Shown one piece after another: positions 1 to 7,159 of a stretch of DNA of 64,000 nt. How positions within the stretch are numbered: the stretch's first letter is position 1; each line of letters opens with the position of its first letter. The notes beneath the pieces are model-generated. The model was not told the DNA's origin. It searched no databases and saw only the letters and a list, made by a program, of their open reading frames with translations. The translations under genes were made by a program, and so were the position numbers. The stretch covers positions 47,511-111,510 of the forward strand of contig NZ_FPBC01000016.1 in NCBI RefSeq assembly GCF_900116605.1. Reading direction: 5' to 3'. This stretch comes from Pseudomonas marincola (lineage in GTDB: Bacteria > Pseudomonadota > Gammaproteobacteria > Pseudomonadales > Pseudomonadaceae).

Positions 1-517
1 GTGTGTCTTCGGTGCTTGGCCCGGTGTAAATATTGCCCGCACGGTCGGCCTTGAAACCGGCCACCAGCGCAACATTTGGAATCAGGTCTACCAGCAGCCG
101 CGAGTAAAGTTCGATGTAGGTATGGATTGCCCCGACTTCGAGCAAACCATCTTCCAGCAGTTGGCTGATACGAAGACTTTGTGGCCCCGCAAAAGAGAAA
201 TCGAGCTTGCGAGCGATGCCCCGTTCGAACAGATCCAGGTGCTCGGCGCGACTTACGCTTGGCATGATCATGTGCAAGTCATGCAAGCATTCTGGACTGG
301 CCTTGGCCAGTGAACGTGAGAGAAAATCGGCCTGTTTCTGGTTGTTGCCTTCAAGCACCACGCGATCACCCGGAGCGATCAGCGCTTCAAGTGCCGCAAC
401 GATTTTATCGGTGGGTAGTACCACGCCGTCGGCGAGTGCACGAACCTTATCAAGACGCCGATTTTTTTCAGTGCGGCGGCGCGACCAGTTCGGCGGCGGG
501 GATATTCTTGTTGTCAT
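1..517 (-). CDS. mdcA: Malonate decarboxylase subunit alpha, 5' part only
   Basis: This is the N-terminal 172 residues of MdcA, which transfers malonate onto the acyl-carrier subunit of the cytoplasmic malonate decarboxylase. The ATG lies at 517-515 and the frame stays open to the window edge. Recognisable blocks include DRVVLEGNNQKQADFL, IMPSVSRAEHLDLFERG, the stretch around FSFAGPQSLR, and GNIYTGPSTEDT, which agree closely with Pseudomonas MdcA as I remember it. The rest of the mdc operon should lie to the left. The gene is divergent from the sigma-54-type regulator at 712; about 190 bp separate them. Confidence 0.93.
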   Translation of the reverse strand, partial: MTTRISPPPNWSRRRTEKNRRLDKVRALADGVVLPTDKIVAALEALIAPGDRVVLEGNNQKQADFLSRSLAKASPECLHDLHMIMPSVSRAEHLDLFERGIARKLDFSFAGPQSLRISQLLEDGLLEVGAIHTYIELYSRLLVDLIPNVALVAGFKADRAGNIYTGPSTEDT

Positions 518-594
518 GATGACTCCACGTAGTGCCTTGTCGTGGTGTCACATTAGGTGGGTGCGACAATAGGTATCAATCAAGCAAAACGAGC

Positions 595-607
595 AATCGT
601 TACGATT
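595..607. promoter_or_regulatory. Small inverted repeat between mdcA and the divergent activator
   Basis: AATCGT-T-ACGATT is a perfect 6-bp dyad with one central base. It sits in the 194-bp divergent intergenic region, about 80 bp upstream of the mdcA start. It could be an operator for either gene; nothing in the sequence says which protein binds. Confidence 0.3.
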
Positions 608-711
608 AAAGTAATGATTGACTGCACCAGGCTGTGCCGACACACCTGCGGTTAACTAAGCGCCACGGACAAGGCATACTGACGCCCTGATTCTTACTGC
701 CAGTTGACCGT

Positions 712-2250
712 ATGCGCATCCACGTAACTTTCATTGACCGCGTTGGCATCACTCAGGAAGTGCTGGCACTGCTGGGTGGGCGCAACCTGAATCTGGATGC
801 GGTCGAGATGGTGCCGCCCAACGTCTATATCGACGCGCCCACGCTGAGCGCCGCTGTGCTGGATGAGTTGCGTGATGCGCTGTTCAATGTACAGGGCGTT
901 CAAGCCGTCACCATTGTCGATATTTTGCCGGGGCAACGTCGCCGTCTGCAGCTCGATGCGTTGCTCGCGGCGATGACAGACCCGGTTATGGCGGTCGATG
1001 GCGAAGGCCGGATTTTGTTGGCGAACCCGGCGCTGATTGCCTTGTGCGAACAGGAACCCGAAGGCCAATTACTCGCTGAGTTGTTTACCGACCCCGGAAT
1101 ACTGGATGCGCTGCTGGAGCAGAATTTTCGCCTGCCTTTGCGCGAAGTAACACTCAATAGCCACGCACTATTGCTCGATGCGATGCCGATCAGCGAGACC
1201 GCCGAGCCCAACCAGTTGCAGGTCGCTGGCGCGCTGTTGACGCTGTACGAGCCCAGCCGGATCGGCGCGCGCTTGTCGGCGCTGCACCACGACCATGCCG
1301 AGGGCTTTGACTCGCTGCTCGGCGACTCGGTACCGATTCGCACACTTAAAACCCGTGCTCAGCGCATTGCCACACTGGATGCGCCGCTGCTGATTCATGG
1401 CGAAACCGGAACCGGTAAAGAGCTGGTAGCCCGTGCATGTCATGCCAGCAGTGCCCGTCGCGACGAGCCGTTTCTGGCGCTCAACTGCGCTGCCCTGCCG
1501 GAGAATCTTGCCGAAAGCGAGCTGTTTGGTTACGCGCCAGGCGCGTTTACCGGCGCCCAGCGCGGCGGCAAGCCGGGCCTGCTTGAGCTGGCGAATCACG
1601 GCACGGTTTTTCTCGATGAAATCGGCGAGATGTCGCCTTATTTGCAGGCCAAGTTGTTGCGCTTCCTCAGCGACGGCACCTTTCGCCGGGTGGGCGGTGA
1701 GCGTGAGGTCAAGGTTGATGTGCGCATTCTCAGCGCCACACACCGCGACCTGGAACAAATGGTCAGTGAGGGCGGCTTCCGTGAAGACCTCTACTACCGG
1801 CTTAATGTGCTCAATCTGGAAGTGCCGCCGCTGCGCGAACGCGATCAGGATATTCTGCTGCTGGCCCGCCATTTCATGCGCCAGGCTTGCGCGCAGATCC
1901 AGCGTCCGGTCTGCCGTCTGGCGACTGAAACCTATCCGGCGCTGTTGAGCAATCGTTGGCCGGGAAATGTGCGCCAACTGCAGAACGTGATTTTCCGTGC
2001 GGCGGCGATTTGCGAAAGCAATCTGGTGCAGATAGACGACCTGGATATCGCCGGAACAGCCATTGCCCAGCAGCACAGTGACAACGAGATCGGCAGCCTC
2101 GATGCAGCGGTGGCCAGCTTCGAAAAAGCCTTGCTCGAAAAGCTCTACCCCAGCCACCCATCAAGCCGCCAGTTGGCCGCACGGCTGAGCGCATCGCACA
2201 GCGCAATCGCCATTCGCCTGCGCAAATACGGTATCGGCAAGAGCAACTAA
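712..2250 (+). CDS. TyrR/PhhR-like sigma-54-dependent transcriptional regulator
   Basis: A 512-residue cytoplasmic activator. Residues 1-75 form an ACT-like sensory domain (starts MRIHVTFIDRVGITQE), about 80-190 a PAS-like domain, about 205-430 the AAA+ domain, and the C-terminus a Fis-type helix-turn-helix (SSRQLAARLSASHSAIAIRL). Walker A is GETGTGKE, and the sigma-54 contact loop is an intact GAFTGA (in YAPGAFTGAQ). Pseudomonas PhhR, which controls phenylalanine hydroxylase and tyrosine catabolism, has the same domain order, but the ACT and PAS parts here differ a good deal from PhhR as I recall it and no phh genes are adjacent. The effector is therefore unknown. It is divergent from mdcA and might regulate it; that is only a positional inference. 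Confidence 0.85.
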   Translation: MRIHVTFIDRVGITQEVLALLGGRNLNLDAVEMVPPNVYIDAPTLSAAVLDELRDALFNVQGVQAVTIVDILPGQRRRLQLDALLAAMTDPVMAVDGEGRILLANPALIALCEQEPEGQLLAELFTDPGILDALLEQNFRLPLREVTLNSHALLLDAMPISETAEPNQLQVAGALLTLYEPSRIGARLSALHHDHAEGFDSLLGDSVPIRTLKTRAQRIATLDAPLLIHGETGTGKELVARACHASSARRDEPFLALNCAALPENLAESELFGYAPGAFTGAQRGGKPGLLELANHGTVFLDEIGEMSPYLQAKLLRFLSDGTFRRVGGEREVKVDVRILSATHRDLEQMVSEGGFREDLYYRLNVLNLEVPPLRERDQDILLLARHFMRQACAQIQRPVCRLATETYPALLSNRWPGNVRQLQNVIFRAAAICESNLVQIDDLDIAGTAIAQQHSDNEIGSLDAAVASFEKALLEKLYPSHPSSRQLAARLSASHSAIAIRLRKYGIGKSN

Positions 2251-2274
2251 AAACGGGCCATTCGGCCCGTTTTT
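2249..2274 (+). terminator. Rho-independent terminator of the 712-2250 regulator
   Basis: Stem AAACGGGCC / GGCCCGTTT with loop ATTC, flanked by A and T runs; it begins at the stop codon. The A/T symmetry means it could also serve the convergent SDR gene. Confidence 0.85.
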
Positions 2275-2295
2275 AGTCAAACCAGTAATGCGCCG

Positions 2296-3207
2296 TCAGA
2301 TGGCATACTTCTGCAAGTTGGCCATCATCTCTTTCAGTGCTTCGATGTTGTCAGCCGGATGCGCGGCGCCTTCAAAGTCGCAGATTTGCTGCCAGTGATC
2401 GGCTACATCTTCAGGGCTGAAACCTTCACGCGGATCAAAGCCTGCGCCCAGGCTGCGCTCCCAACGAACTTTGCCGATCCAGCCGCCACCCACTTCGAAC
2501 AAACCCGAGGTATCGGTGCAGGCATTGCTGGCCAGATACACCACCAGCGGGCTAACCAGCTCCGGCTTGAGCTGTTCGAACACCTGCGGCGGAATCAAGC
2601 CTTCGGTCATGCGCGTACCACCCGTTGGCGCGATTGCGTTGACCATGATGTTGTTCTTGCGCCCTTCAATGGCGAGCGTGCGGGTCAAGCCATACAAACC
2701 CAACTTGGCCATGCCGTAGTTGGACTGGCCGAAGTTGCCGTAAATACCTGATGTGGATGCAGTGAAGATCACCCGGCCATAGCCCTGCTCACGCATATAC
2801 GGCCAGGCGGCGCGGGTTACTTTATAAGCACCCTCGACATGGACCTTGTAGACCAGATCCCAGTCGGCATCTTCCATCTTGTGAAAGGTCTTGTCGCGCA
2901 GGATACCGGCATTGTTGACCACCACATCGATGCGACCGAACTCGGCAATGGCGTGGGCGACAATCTTGTCACCGTCGGTCACCGAGTCATGGTTGGCAAT
3001 CGCAGTACCGCCCGCCGCGCGGATTTCCTCGACAACCTTGTCCGCCGCCGATGCATTGGCGCCTTCGCCATGCGTGCTGCCGCCCAAGTCGTTAACCACA
3101 ACCTTGGCGCCGTGTTTGGCGAACAACAATGCGTGTGCCCGACCCAAGCCGCCGCCGGCGCCTGTAACGATAACTACTTGATCCTGAAAACTAACCGCTG
3201 CGCTCAT
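2296..3207 (-). CDS. Short-chain dehydrogenase/reductase, MFE-2/3-hydroxyacyl-CoA dehydrogenase type
   Basis: A 303-residue SDR. The NAD-binding turn TGAGGGLG is near residue 15, NNAG near 95, and the catalytic Ser plus YGMAK near 160. The sequence between (VVNDLGG, ILRDKTFHKM) and the extended C-terminus after VGGGWIGKVRW resemble the dehydrogenase domain of peroxisomal multifunctional enzyme 2, suggesting oxidation of a 3-hydroxyacyl-CoA; the real substrate is unknown. The start at 3207 (MSAAVSF) is chosen because GGAG lies 8-9 bases before it; a longer frame opens at 3249 without such a site. It follows the hydrolase gene after a strong hairpin, so it is probably a separate unit. Confidence 0.85.
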   Translation of the reverse strand: MSAAVSFQDQVVIVTGAGGGLGRAHALLFAKHGAKVVVNDLGGSTHGEGANASAADKVVEEIRAAGGTAIANHDSVTDGDKIVAHAIAEFGRIDVVVNNAGILRDKTFHKMEDADWDLVYKVHVEGAYKVTRAAWPYMREQGYGRVIFTASTSGIYGNFGQSNYGMAKLGLYGLTRTLAIEGRKNNIMVNAIAPTGGTRMTEGLIPPQVFEQLKPELVSPLVVYLASNACTDTSGLFEVGGGWIGKVRWERSLGAGFDPREGFSPEDVADHWQQICDFEGAAHPADNIEALKEMMANLQKYAI

Positions 3208-3293
3208 GACAATACTCCGGGGCAATTTCAACAATGCGACGAGTTTCATTCAGCCGGTGGCAACTCACAACAAAGTCGCCCGCCGCTGAATAG

Positions 3294-3334
3294 TGCCCGA
3301 TAAGGCAGCGGGATAACCACTGCCTTATCGGGCA
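3294..3334 (-). terminator. Long perfect hairpin after the hydrolase gene
   Basis: A 15-bp perfect stem (TGCCCGATAAGGCAG and its complement) with an 11-nt loop lies between the hydrolase stop and the SDR. It lacks a clear T run, so it may be an attenuating or RNA-protecting hairpin rather than a classical terminator. Confidence 0.55.
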
Positions 3335-3349
3335 TGCGTTCACAATCCT

Positions 3350-4261
3350 TTAATTTGCGAACGCGCGACGGGGGTTTTCTTCCAGCCGGTCATGCAAGGC
3401 CAGAAAGTGCTCAAGCACCTGCTCGGGCGCCTCTGTTTGCGGGTAATGACCAATGCCCGGCAGCAAAACCGTGTCAGCATCTGGGATCAGTTGGCGATAA
3501 CGGTTGAGCATATGCTCGCCCGATATCGGATCAACCGCGCCATCAATCAAACGCAATGGCACGCCCGGCGCTTGCATGGCTGCCAGCCAGCGATCCCGGT
3601 GCACCTTGCGCTCGGGCATGTAGCGAATCAGCCGATGCATGATGCCGGGGCCATCGCTCTGGCTGATCAGGGTCCAGAAGTCGTCCAGCTCGGCGGCTGT
3701 TGGCTGGGTGTTGGCACCAAATATTCTGGCGAAACTCTTGTCCAGGGCGCTCTTCGAGAACAGCTTACCGAACAACGCGCCGAGCGGGCTGAGCAAGAGT
3801 TTCTGCACCAGCACCGGATGATGGGTTTCAGGAAACAGCCCGCCATTGAGGAATACGCAACTGGCCAGCGCACAGTTGCCGGCCACGTGACGCGCCAGCA
3901 ACTCCTGCGCCACGCTGTCGCCGTAATCATGGGCGAGAATATGCACAGGCTGGCTGACTTGCAGATGCGCCAGCAATGCCTGCTGCAAATCTGCCTGTTC
4001 GAGCAGGCTGTATGCATGGCCACGCGGCTTGGCGGAGTCGCCGAAGCCGAGCATGTCGCAGGCGATCACACGGAATCGCTGCGCCAGCGGCTGCCACAAA
4101 TAGTGCCAGTCCCAGCTTGCCGTCGGGAAACCATGGATCAGCAGCAACGGCTCAAGACTCAAGTCGTTGCTGCTCTGCCAATAGGCAATGGTGTGACCCT
4201 TAAAGCTGAAGTGCTGCGCCTGAGAGCGCCAATCACTCAGCGCAATCCCTGCCAGAGCCAT
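3350..4261 (-). CDS. Alpha/beta hydrolase resembling MEST/PEG1 (epoxide hydrolase-like)
   Basis: A 303-residue alpha/beta-hydrolase fold protein. HGFPTASWDW near residue 44 gives the HGxP oxyanion motif of epoxide hydrolases. The nucleophile elbow reads AHDYGDSVAQELL, so Asp rather than Ser would be the nucleophile. The segments LGFGDSAKP, NGGLFPETHHPVL and GIGHYPQTE align well by eye with the vertebrate mesoderm-specific transcript (MEST) protein. The substrate is unknown. Its ATG overlaps the stop of the upstream aldolase gene by one base (TAATG), which indicates translational coupling. Confidence 0.8.
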   Translation of the reverse strand: MALAGIALSDWRSQAQHFSFKGHTIAYWQSSNDLSLEPLLLIHGFPTASWDWHYLWQPLAQRFRVIACDMLGFGDSAKPRGHAYSLLEQADLQQALLAHLQVSQPVHILAHDYGDSVAQELLARHVAGNCALASCVFLNGGLFPETHHPVLVQKLLLSPLGALFGKLFSKSALDKSFARIFGANTQPTAAELDDFWTLISQSDGPGIMHRLIRYMPERKVHRDRWLAAMQAPGVPLRLIDGAVDPISGEHMLNRYRQLIPDADTVLLPGIGHYPQTEAPEQVLEHFLALHDRLEENPRRAFAN

Positions 4262-5052
4262 TAGTTGGCGTAGCCCGGCATTTGCTGATCGAGTTTACGC
4301 AGCAGAGCGGGCCAGGCCAGCGTGCCGCCCATACCTTGCGCGCTTTTCATCACGCCGGCGATCATCGCCTTGGCGCCATCGAGGATTTGCTGCGGGATGT
4401 GGATCAGTTCGCCACCGCCGCTTTGCGCCATGATCTGCGCTTCGCAGGCGCGCTGCAGGGTGAACATCATCAGGAAGGTGTCGGCGATAGTTGCCGAAGC
4501 CGTGAGCAAGCCGTGGTTGGGCAGGATCATGAAGTTCTTGTCGCCCAAATCCGCCTGCAAGCGCGCCTTTTCTTCATGATGCAAAGCCACGCCTTCGTAG
4601 CCGTGATAAGCCAGACTCGACAGCACGAACAGCGACTGCTGAGACAACGGCAACAAACCTTGCTTCTGCGCCGAAACGGCAATTCCTGCGGGGGTGTGGA
4701 TATGCACCACACAGCCTACATCGTGACGCACTTCGTGCACGGCGCTGTGGATGGTGTAGCCCGCTGGGTTGATCTCATACGGGCTGTCCATCAGCTTTTT
4801 GCCGCTGATGTCGATTTTCACCAGGCTGGAGGCGGTTATTTCATGAAACATCAAACCGAACGGGTTGATTAAAAACTCATCAACACCGGGAATCTTCGCC
4901 GAAATGTGGGTGAAAATCAGGTCGTCCCAACCGTACAGCGCAATCAGCCGGTAACACGCGGCGAGGTCTACGCGGGTTTGCCATTCAGCGGCAGACACCT
5001 GATCTTTGATATTCACTTCGGGAATAGCTTGGGCAGCAGTCATCGCGGTCAC
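4261..5052 (-). CDS. Class II aldolase/adducin family protein
   Basis: 263 residues with the class II aldolase/adducin fold. HVHTPAG-type zinc ligands appear as VVHIHTPAGIAV, with ILPNHGLLT further on; TLAACYRLI-like and HISAKIPG segments occupy the N-terminal part. Family members act on sugar phosphates such as fuculose- or ribulose-phosphate, but many bacterial paralogues have no known substrate. The start could be 5052 or the next Met at 5043. It is the first gene of a two-gene unit with the MEST-like hydrolase. Confidence 0.85.
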   Translation of the reverse strand: MTAMTAAQAIPEVNIKDQVSAAEWQTRVDLAACYRLIALYGWDDLIFTHISAKIPGVDEFLINPFGLMFHEITASSLVKIDISGKKLMDSPYEINPAGYTIHSAVHEVRHDVGCVVHIHTPAGIAVSAQKQGLLPLSQQSLFVLSSLAYHGYEGVALHHEEKARLQADLGDKNFMILPNHGLLTASATIADTFLMMFTLQRACEAQIMAQSGGGELIHIPQQILDGAKAMIAGVMKSAQGMGGTLAWPALLRKLDQQMPGYAN

Positions 5053-5185
5053 CTCGGTACTGTGAGTAATTGTTATCAGTACTCTGGAGTCTAGCGACTG
5101 CTGCGCCGATGCCTAGTTGCCCAAGCAGCCAGCTTAATGACCTTGCGGGTCACATCACGCAGGCTTTGCTTGGGCAATACAATTA

Positions 5186-5638
5186 TCAGGCCGTAAGCAA
5201 GGCGATGAACTCGGCCAACCACGGCTCGGCATCGGTCTCGGGGGTTACGCTTTCGCTGGAGTCCAGCCGTAGCATTGGCAGCGCCTCTTTAATGCCCAAC
5301 TCGGCATAGAGTTCGCGAACCAGTTCGCCGCCGCCGCAGAAGGTGTCGCCATAACTCGAATCGCCGAGTGCGATCACCCCGCCAGGCAAACCAGACCACG
5401 CTGGCAGGTGGTCGCGAATAGCGTAATAAAGTGGCTGCAGGTTATCCGGCAGTTCACCCATGCCGGTGGTTGAGGTCACACACAGAAACGCCTGCGGATT
5501 AAACGCCTGAATCTCGCTTAAAGTGGCACGCGGGTTGTGCCATGCGTCCAGACCTGCGGCCTGCAGCAACTTGGCCGCATGGCGAGCAACTTCCTCTGCG
5601 GTGCCATAGACTGAACCGGAGAAGATCGCGACTTTCAT
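5186..5638 (-). CDS. Flavodoxin (MioC/YqcA type)
   Basis: A 150-residue flavodoxin. The FMN phosphate loop is SGSVYGTAEE at residues 7-16, with TSTTGMGELPDNL and ALGDSSYGDTFCGGG forming the later flavin loops. Such proteins carry single electrons in the cytoplasm; the partner is not evident here. The start at 5638 has GGAG (within GGAGCTG) 8 bases upstream, whereas the longer frame from 5740 encodes an unconvincing leader. It is divergent from the LOV gene, with about 100 bp between them. Confidence 0.9.
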   Translation of the reverse strand: MKVAIFSGSVYGTAEEVARHAAKLLQAAGLDAWHNPRATLSEIQAFNPQAFLCVTSTTGMGELPDNLQPLYYAIRDHLPAWSGLPGGVIALGDSSYGDTFCGGGELVRELYAELGIKEALPMLRLDSSESVTPETDAEPWLAEFIALLTA

Positions 5639-5740
5639 AGAAACAGCTCCAAACATTAGGTAATTGATGATTATTATGCCGTAACTGGACTCTTCAGCCG
5701 GATATTTTAGAATTAGGCAATAAGCCTTGAGAGCAGACAC

Positions 5741-6193
5741 ATGATCAGCGCCAAACTGTTACAACTGGTAATAAATGCATCGAACGACGGAATTGTCGTC
5801 GCCGAACAAGAAGGCGAAGACAATATTCTGATTTACGCTAACGCTGCGTTCGAAAAGCTCACCGGTTACAGCGCTGATGAAATCCTCTATCAGGATTGCC
5901 GCTTCCTGCAGGCAGGCGACCGCGATCAGGCGGGCCTGGACATGATCCGTGAGGCCGTGAGAAAGCGCGAACCTTGCCGTCAGATCATTCGCAATTATCG
6001 AAAAGATGGCACTCCGTTCTGGAATGAGCTGTCAATCACACCCGTATTCAACGAGCATGATCAACTGACCTACTTCATCGGAATTCAGAAGAACGTCACA
6101 GAACATGTACATGCTCTGGAGCGCGTGAAGCAACTTGAAAAACAGTTGTCTACACTTCAAGCGCAATTGGAGGAGGCTAAAACACAGTCCTAG
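5741..6193 (+). CDS. Short LOV blue-light photoreceptor (PpSB1-LOV type)
   Basis: A 150-residue protein consisting of one LOV domain (about residues 1-118) and a C-terminal helix likely to form a coiled coil (about 119-148, ERVKQLEKQLSTLQAQLEEA). The flavin-adduct motif YQDCRFLQ places the photoactive cysteine at residue 53; NASNDG, TGYS and NYRKDGTPFWNELSITP are other LOV signatures. The match with Pseudomonas putida PpSB1-LOV is close over the whole length, as far as I recall it. No effector domain is attached, so signalling must go through a partner; in P. putida such LOV proteins work with LitR-type regulators, and one lies 1 kb away here. Of the FMN-phosphate arginines, 54, 61 and 70 are kept, but position 66 is Leu. 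Confidence 0.93.
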   Translation: MISAKLLQLVINASNDGIVVAEQEGEDNILIYANAAFEKLTGYSADEILYQDCRFLQAGDRDQAGLDMIREAVRKREPCRQIIRNYRKDGTPFWNELSITPVFNEHDQLTYFIGIQKNVTEHVHALERVKQLEKQLSTLQAQLEEAKTQS

Positions 6194-6256
6194 ATCGAAC
6201 TAAGACTCTGTTCTGCTGTCAGAGGTTTACCCACGCGTGCAGTTACGAGTTCAATC

Positions 6257-6862
6257 ATGCAAGAGCAAGCCATTCTTACCAAGGCCGAGATGGCGTTTAT
6301 CAAGCGCCTGTACAAACCGGCCAAACCGGTAGATCAAGCCCCTAAAGAAATTTTGGTGGATGCTGACGGCCCGCTTAAGACGCTTCTTGCAGCCTATGCG
6401 AACACGGCGCATCTCACGATTGAAGCCCACTTCGAAGGTCAGCGCCTGACCTTCACCCCGCAACTGGTTGAAGACGACCAGCATGTACAGCACCTGGAAC
6501 TGGGCACACCGCAGATTTTTGATGACACCAACTCAACTCGCTCCTGGCGCTTGCCATTGACCCCAGCCGTCGAGCTGAGGCTAAGCAATGGCAAACCCAG
6601 TGGATTGCTGGTGCATGAAATCTCCATGCACGGCCTGCTGGTAGAGCAACGGCATAAACGCACGGCTCCGAAAACCTTGAACAAGTTGCTGCCATTGCCT
6701 GGCGATAAACCAATCGCCATTCACGCGACCCGAGTGCGCTCTACCAAAAAAGGCATGCACGCCTACAGCCTTGAGCAGCTCGACCATGTGAGCAAGGAGC
6801 GCTTGCAGCAATACATCTACGAGAAACACCGCGAACTCTTCCCTCAGGCCCATCAGGTCTGA
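6257..6862 (+). CDS. PilZ-like domain protein of unknown function
   Basis: 201 residues with no signal peptide or membrane segment. The C-terminal half looks like a degenerate PilZ domain: RSWRLPL stands where RxxxR would be, HEISMHGLLVE resembles D/NxSxxG with Glu in the first position, and it ends in the amphipathic helix LDHVSKERLQQYIYEKHREL. c-di-GMP binding is doubtful because the arginine spacing is off. The first 100 residues are not recognised. It lies 63 bp downstream of the LOV gene, in the same direction and ahead of a strong terminator, so the two are probably cotranscribed. Confidence 0.6.
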   Translation: MQEQAILTKAEMAFIKRLYKPAKPVDQAPKEILVDADGPLKTLLAAYANTAHLTIEAHFEGQRLTFTPQLVEDDQHVQHLELGTPQIFDDTNSTRSWRLPLTPAVELRLSNGKPSGLLVHEISMHGLLVEQRHKRTAPKTLNKLLPLPGDKPIAIHATRVRSTKKGMHAYSLEQLDHVSKERLQQYIYEKHRELFPQAHQV

Positions 6863-6870
6863 GCGATCCG

Positions 6871-6913
6871 CAGATACAACAAACCCGCCTGCTTGGCGGG
6901 TTTGTTGTATCTG
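6871..6913 (+). terminator. Terminator of the LOV-PilZ-like unit
   Basis: A perfect 19-bp stem (arms 6871-6889 and 6895-6913) around loop TGCTT. The core is AACCCGCC/GGCGGGTTTG; no long T run follows, but the stem is very stable. Confidence 0.75.
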
Positions 6914-7038
6914 TAAGGCATGAATCCTTACCATCGAATAAAAAACCGGCCACTCATAGTGTTGCCTCGGAGTCGCCGGGTTGCGCAGCCTGTTAGCGTA
7001 CTTGCAGTGCGTTATACGGATTGCTGCAGCGCCAAAAC

Positions 7039-7074
7039 ATGTACAAATAATAGTGTTTGCATAACATCTGTACA
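7039..7074 (+). promoter_or_regulatory. LitR/PplR-like operator without an annotated target
   Basis: TGTACA (7040-7045)-N12-TGCATA (7058-7063), followed 5 bases later by another TGTACA (7069-7074). The first pair fits, with one mismatch, the direct repeat I recall for P. putida PplR1, T(G/A)TACA-N12-TGTA(C/T)A. Read rightward it gives ATGTAC-N15-CATAAC, like the folM promoter (TTGTAC-N15-TATAAC). It lies between two convergent genes, so the transcript it would start is unknown. The rest of the 297-bp gap holds only the terminator and no credible gene. Confidence 0.5.
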
Positions 7075-7159
7075 GCTATTTCCGCCGAACGGTCGAACGA
7101 CTCCAGCGAAATCAGGTTGCTCCGATCACGCTAAGCAGATTTTTTGAGAGTAAGGCTGA

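Noticed and set aside
600..700. Sigma-54 promoter (GGCAC...TGC) upstream of mdcA on the minus strand
   Set aside because: GG and GC are 11 bases apart instead of 10, and the flanking bases fit poorly.
6920..7147. A 75-codon gene in the convergent gap
   Set aside because: No ribosome site, unusual composition, and it overlaps the TGTACA operator.
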